A stretch of 6,241 bases of DNA from an uncultured Bacteroides sp. (GTDB lineage: Bacteria > Bacteroidota > Bacteroidia > Bacteroidales > Bacteroidaceae): NCBI GenBank assembly GCA_959606905.1, contig CAUHML010000175.1, positions 1 through 6,241 on the forward strand. The letters are read 5' to 3'. The notes beneath the pieces are model-generated. The model did not search any database and had not been told where the DNA came from. It saw only the letters and a list, made by a program, of their open reading frames with translations. Numbering within the stretch: the first letter of the stretch is position 1; every line of letters begins with the position of its first letter. Shown here piece after piece: positions 4,313 through 6,241 of the stretch. Made by a program: the position numbers and the translations under genes.

Positions 4313-5407
4313 ATGGCGGTTTATGTAGTAACAGGCAAATTAGGCTCAGGCAAGACACTTGTTAGTGTTTCCAGAATACAGGAAAGACTTGCTAAGGGTT
4401 GTCCTGTTGCCACTAATCTTGATCTTAAATTGCATAATATGCCTATGGTTGGGCGTTATGCGAAAAAAACGCGCGTTATTCGCATTCCTGACAAGCCTTC
4501 ATTAAATGATTTACTTGCTATTGGTATTGGGAATACATCTTACGATGAATCCCGTAATGGCCTCCTTGTACTTGATGAATGTGGTACTTGGTTTAATTCC
4601 CGCTCATGGGGTGATAAAGACAGACAACCTGTTATTGACTGGTTTTTACATGCCAGAAAATTAGGCTGGGATATTATATTTTTGATTCAGGATATTTCGA
4701 TAATGGATAAGCAAGCTCGTCTGGCGCTTGCTGAGCATGTTGTTTATTGTCGCCGTTCAGATAAATTAAACATTCCTTTTGTTGGCTCCATTATGAATTT
4801 GGTTTCAGGGGCGAGATTTTCTTTACCAAAGGTACACTTTGGCATTGTCAAATATGGTGATAATGTTAATTCAATCACTGTTGATAAATGGATATATACA
4901 GGAAAATCTCTTTATTCTGCTTACAATACCAAACAAGCGTTCACAGATAATTATCCTCATGGCGCATTTTCGCTTTTGCCACCATTTATCACGCACGGTC
5001 AATTTTCTGTTCACAGAGGATTTAATTATTATATGCGCCTCACTAAAATTTATTTTCGCAAATCGAACCGTCTTATATTAATGCTTTCTTTTTTGGCGCT
5101 GGGGCTTGCGTTTGGTTTCTGGCTCCAGTCTGGAAAGAATGTTGATGAAATCTCAGCTATTAAATCTGCTTATGCTGAACAGGCGAGGGCGGTAACGCCT
5201 GATTCGTCCAGTGACTTACCCCGACTTTCTATTAATTCTTTTTCACAACTTGGCTTTGACGTTTCCGTTACGTTTGTTGATGCAAAAGGTATGAAATATC
5301 AGTATTTTGATTTGATTAAAGATGGTTATTCCGTTGATATTAAAGATGCCTGTCGTGTTGTTATTAGAAAAGGCCGTTATTTACAGACTGTTACCTGTCA
5401 GGAGTAA
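4313..5407 (+). CDS. gI: assembly ATPase pI (Zot family)
   Basis: pI is the inner-membrane motor that assembles and extrudes the virion together with pXI and the pIV secretin. The 364-residue product has a Walker A motif GKLGSGKT at 8-15 and a Walker B motif LLVLDEC at 84-90 (Asp88, Glu89) in a cytoplasmic N-terminal domain. A basic stretch leads into a single membrane segment at about 253-272, followed by a periplasmic domain of about 90 residues with a Cys347/Cys362 pair that may form a disulfide. f1 pI is 348 residues. The ATG follows the gene VI stop without a gap, with AGGGTGAT just upstream as ribosome binding site. Confidence 0.95.
   Translation: MAVYVVTGKLGSGKTLVSVSRIQERLAKGCPVATNLDLKLHNMPMVGRYAKKTRVIRIPDKPSLNDLLAIGIGNTSYDESRNGLLVLDECGTWFNSRSWGDKDRQPVIDWFLHARKLGWDIIFLIQDISIMDKQARLALAEHVVYCRRSDKLNIPFVGSIMNLVSGARFSLPKVHFGIVKYGDNVNSITVDKWIYTGKSLYSAYNTKQAFTDNYPHGAFSLLPPFITHGQFSVHRGFNYYMRLTKIYFRKSNRLILMLSFLALGLAFGFWLQSGKNVDEISAIKSAYAEQARAVTPDSSSDLPRLSINSFSQLGFDVSVTFVDAKGMKYQYFDLIKDGYSVDIKDACRVVIRKGRYLQTVTCQE
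5033..5407 (+). CDS. gXI: pXI, internal in-frame C-terminal product of gene I
   Basis: Ff phages make pXI from an internal start in gene I; it lacks the ATPase domain but joins pI in the export complex. In f1 the start is Met241. Here there is also a Met at exactly codon 241 (ATG 5033), followed by a sequence of the same type (MRLTKIYFRK; f1 MNLTRIYLKK), and AGAGGA lies 12 nt upstream, slightly distant for a ribosome binding site. The product would be 124 residues: a short basic cytoplasmic tail, the membrane segment and the periplasmic domain. Confidence 0.75.
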   Translation: MRLTKIYFRKSNRLILMLSFLALGLAFGFWLQSGKNVDEISAIKSAYAEQARAVTPDSSSDLPRLSINSFSQLGFDVSVTFVDAKGMKYQYFDLIKDGYSVDIKDACRVVIRKGRYLQTVTCQE

Positions 5408-5414
5408 TATTATT

Positions 5415-6241
5415 ATGCGCTCTGTTATTGTTGCTTTTTTATTTGCCTATTCATTCTGCGTTTCTGCTGAAACTGTTAATTTAAATAATTCATCTGTTCG
5501 CTCATTTGTTCAGTGGTATTCTTCAAAAACTGGCAAGCCTGTTATTGTTAATCCTGATATTAAAGGAAACGTAACCGTATTTAATGCTGATGTTAATCCA
5601 ACAAATATTGATGATTTCTTTAAGTCTGTTCTGAATGCTAACGGTTTTGTCATGCTTTCTGGCAATCCTGCGGTAGTCTCTTTGCCGTCTAAATTACCTT
5701 CACAGATGGTTTCGGATTCCGATGATTCTGATAACCAGTCTTATGATACTTTTCCTTCTGAGCCATCTTACCAGCCAGTACCTGTGGCGCTTACGGTCAG
5801 AAATTTTAAGCTGACAAAAGTTAGATCGTCCGATGTTCAGCAACTGATTAAAATTTATCTTGATTCTAATGGTGGTGGTAATGTCGTGGATTATCCAGGC
5901 AATAACTCGCTGATTGTTTCTGCGCCTGACGAGCTGCTGCCGGTTCTGTCCGATTTTATCAATTCTGTGGATGTTGCCCGCGATCAGGTTCTCATTCAGT
6001 CGCTGATGTTTGAAACCAGCTTGTCTGATGGCGTTGATTTATCGTTTGCGGCAGGTTCTGCATCCGGTCATAAGGTTGCGGGGGGCTTTAATACTTCTGC
6101 ACTGGGTAGCGCTCTTTCTACGGCGGGCGGTTCTTTTGGTATTTTTGATGGTAACGTGTTGGCGCTGTCTCTGCGTGCTGTCCAGAGTAATACTGCACGT
6201 TTGTACCATTCGTGGTACTTAATCCTTTTGTTTGGCAGACA
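5415..6241 (+). CDS. gIV: secretin pIV, 5' part only; joined to foreign sequence at codon ~259
   Basis: pIV forms the outer-membrane channel for virion exit. CAGGAG lies 10 nt before the ATG. The signal peptide is at residues 1-18 (ending CVSA). A first periplasmic domain follows (about 20-90, with FVQWYSSKTGKPVIVNPDIKG like the same block of f1 pIV), then an acidic Ser/Asp-rich linker (about 95-120) and a second domain (about 125-187). The start of the secretin domain carries the f1-like blocks LSFAAGS, STAGGSFGIFDGNVL and LRAVQSN. f1 pIV has 426 residues. Here homology stops at about residue 259, where the frame enters the copy of 466-520 and continues open to the window edge as an unrelated TARLYHSWY tail. 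About 170 residues of the barrel are missing. If the sequence continued as it does after 520, the frame would end soon afterwards (equivalent of TAA 567-569). Either the contig ends wrongly or the gene is truncated. Confidence 0.88.
   Translation, partial: MRSVIVAFLFAYSFCVSAETVNLNNSSVRSFVQWYSSKTGKPVIVNPDIKGNVTVFNADVNPTNIDDFFKSVLNANGFVMLSGNPAVVSLPSKLPSQMVSDSDDSDNQSYDTFPSEPSYQPVPVALTVRNFKLTKVRSSDVQQLIKIYLDSNGGGNVVDYPGNNSLIVSAPDELLPVLSDFINSVDVARDQVLIQSLMFETSLSDGVDLSFAAGSASGHKVAGGFNTSALGSALSTAGGSFGIFDGNVLALSLRAVQSNTARLYHSWYLILLFGR
6187..6241 (+). repeat. 55-bp direct repeat, right copy, ending at the window edge
   Basis: It is identical to 466-520 and replaces the expected continuation of gene IV. 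The join has at most a few bases of possible shared sequence: GTAAT also fits the conserved Ser-Asn codons of pIV. The length of exactly 55 with the end at the last base of the window is what a de Bruijn-graph assembler leaves at an unresolved branch. A real recombinant circle of 466-6186 (5,721 nt) would produce the same picture. Confidence 0.9.

Larger units (their letters stand above)
2724..4999. other. placeholder for the minor-coat and assembly block (III-VI-I)
   Basis: Genes III, VI and I follow one another with no intergenic room: III and VI overlap at TGATG, and VI and I abut (TAA then ATG). Gene I continues to 5407 and gene IV starts 7 nt later. This arrangement implies one transcript starting upstream of or within the terminator region, but no promoter is clear enough to call. 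Confidence 0.3.

Noticed and set aside
4839..5081. 80-residue plus-strand frame inside gene I
   Set aside because: Out-of-frame shadow of a well-supported gene, without ribosome binding site or recognisable features.
466..6241. Prophage with the 55-bp repeats as attL and attR
   Set aside because: The right copy lies inside gene IV, so the phage genome would be incomplete between them; a deletion junction or assembly overlap explains it better.

Overview
The window is most of the genome of a filamentous bacteriophage (Inoviridae) of the IKe/I2-2 type. It reads left to right in the canonical order II(X)-V-VII-IX-VIII-terminator-III-VI-I(XI)-IV. The phage host is most likely an Enterobacterales cell carrying a conjugative plasmid. 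The major coat protein, pIII, pVI, pI and pIV all look IKe-like: the coat protein C-terminus ends in the IKe-style FKKFSSKAV, and pIII has an IKe-type pilus-binding N-terminus, a TolA-binding N1-like domain and a glycine linker. Codons in the structural genes are T-rich at third positions, as is usual for these phages.

Layout. Positions 20-409 (minus) encode a 129-residue membrane protein of unknown function. Positions 452-497 hold two adjacent perfect hairpins. Positions 498-680 (minus) encode a 60-residue ribbon-helix-helix DNA-binding protein. Positions 681-849 form a divergent control region with three copies of the near-palindrome TGAACTCAT. The replication module follows: gene II (850-1902, GTG start with a good ribosome binding site), its internal gene X, and the ssDNA-binding protein gene V. 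Next come the small coat genes VII, IX and VIII, then a rho-independent terminator. The last block is the minor coat and assembly genes III, VI, I (with internal XI) and the secretin gene IV, tightly packed or overlapping.

How the parts work together. pII nicks the replicative form and drives rolling-circle replication. pX and pV shift the balance to single strands and package them as a nucleoprotein. pVIII, pVII, pIX, pIII and pVI form the virion. The pI/pXI ATPase complex and the pIV secretin extrude it. A small DNA-binding protein encoded divergently from the replication gene, with repeated operator-like sites over the gene II promoter, resembles the layout of temperate filamentous phages such as CTXphi (rstR/rstA). 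F-type phages such as f1 have no such gene. I infer that this may be an IKe-like phage with its own transcriptional switch.

The oddity is the right end. Gene IV is intact for about 259 codons and then, at 6187, becomes an exact copy of positions 466-520. These 55 bp run to the last base of the window. Either this is an assembly overlap (55 is a common k-mer size) or it is a real deletion junction joining the middle of gene IV to the loop of the hairpin upstream of gene II. The second reading would give a 5,721-nt circle lacking the secretin barrel. The geometry fits premature termination of rolling-circle replication, but the sequence alone cannot decide.
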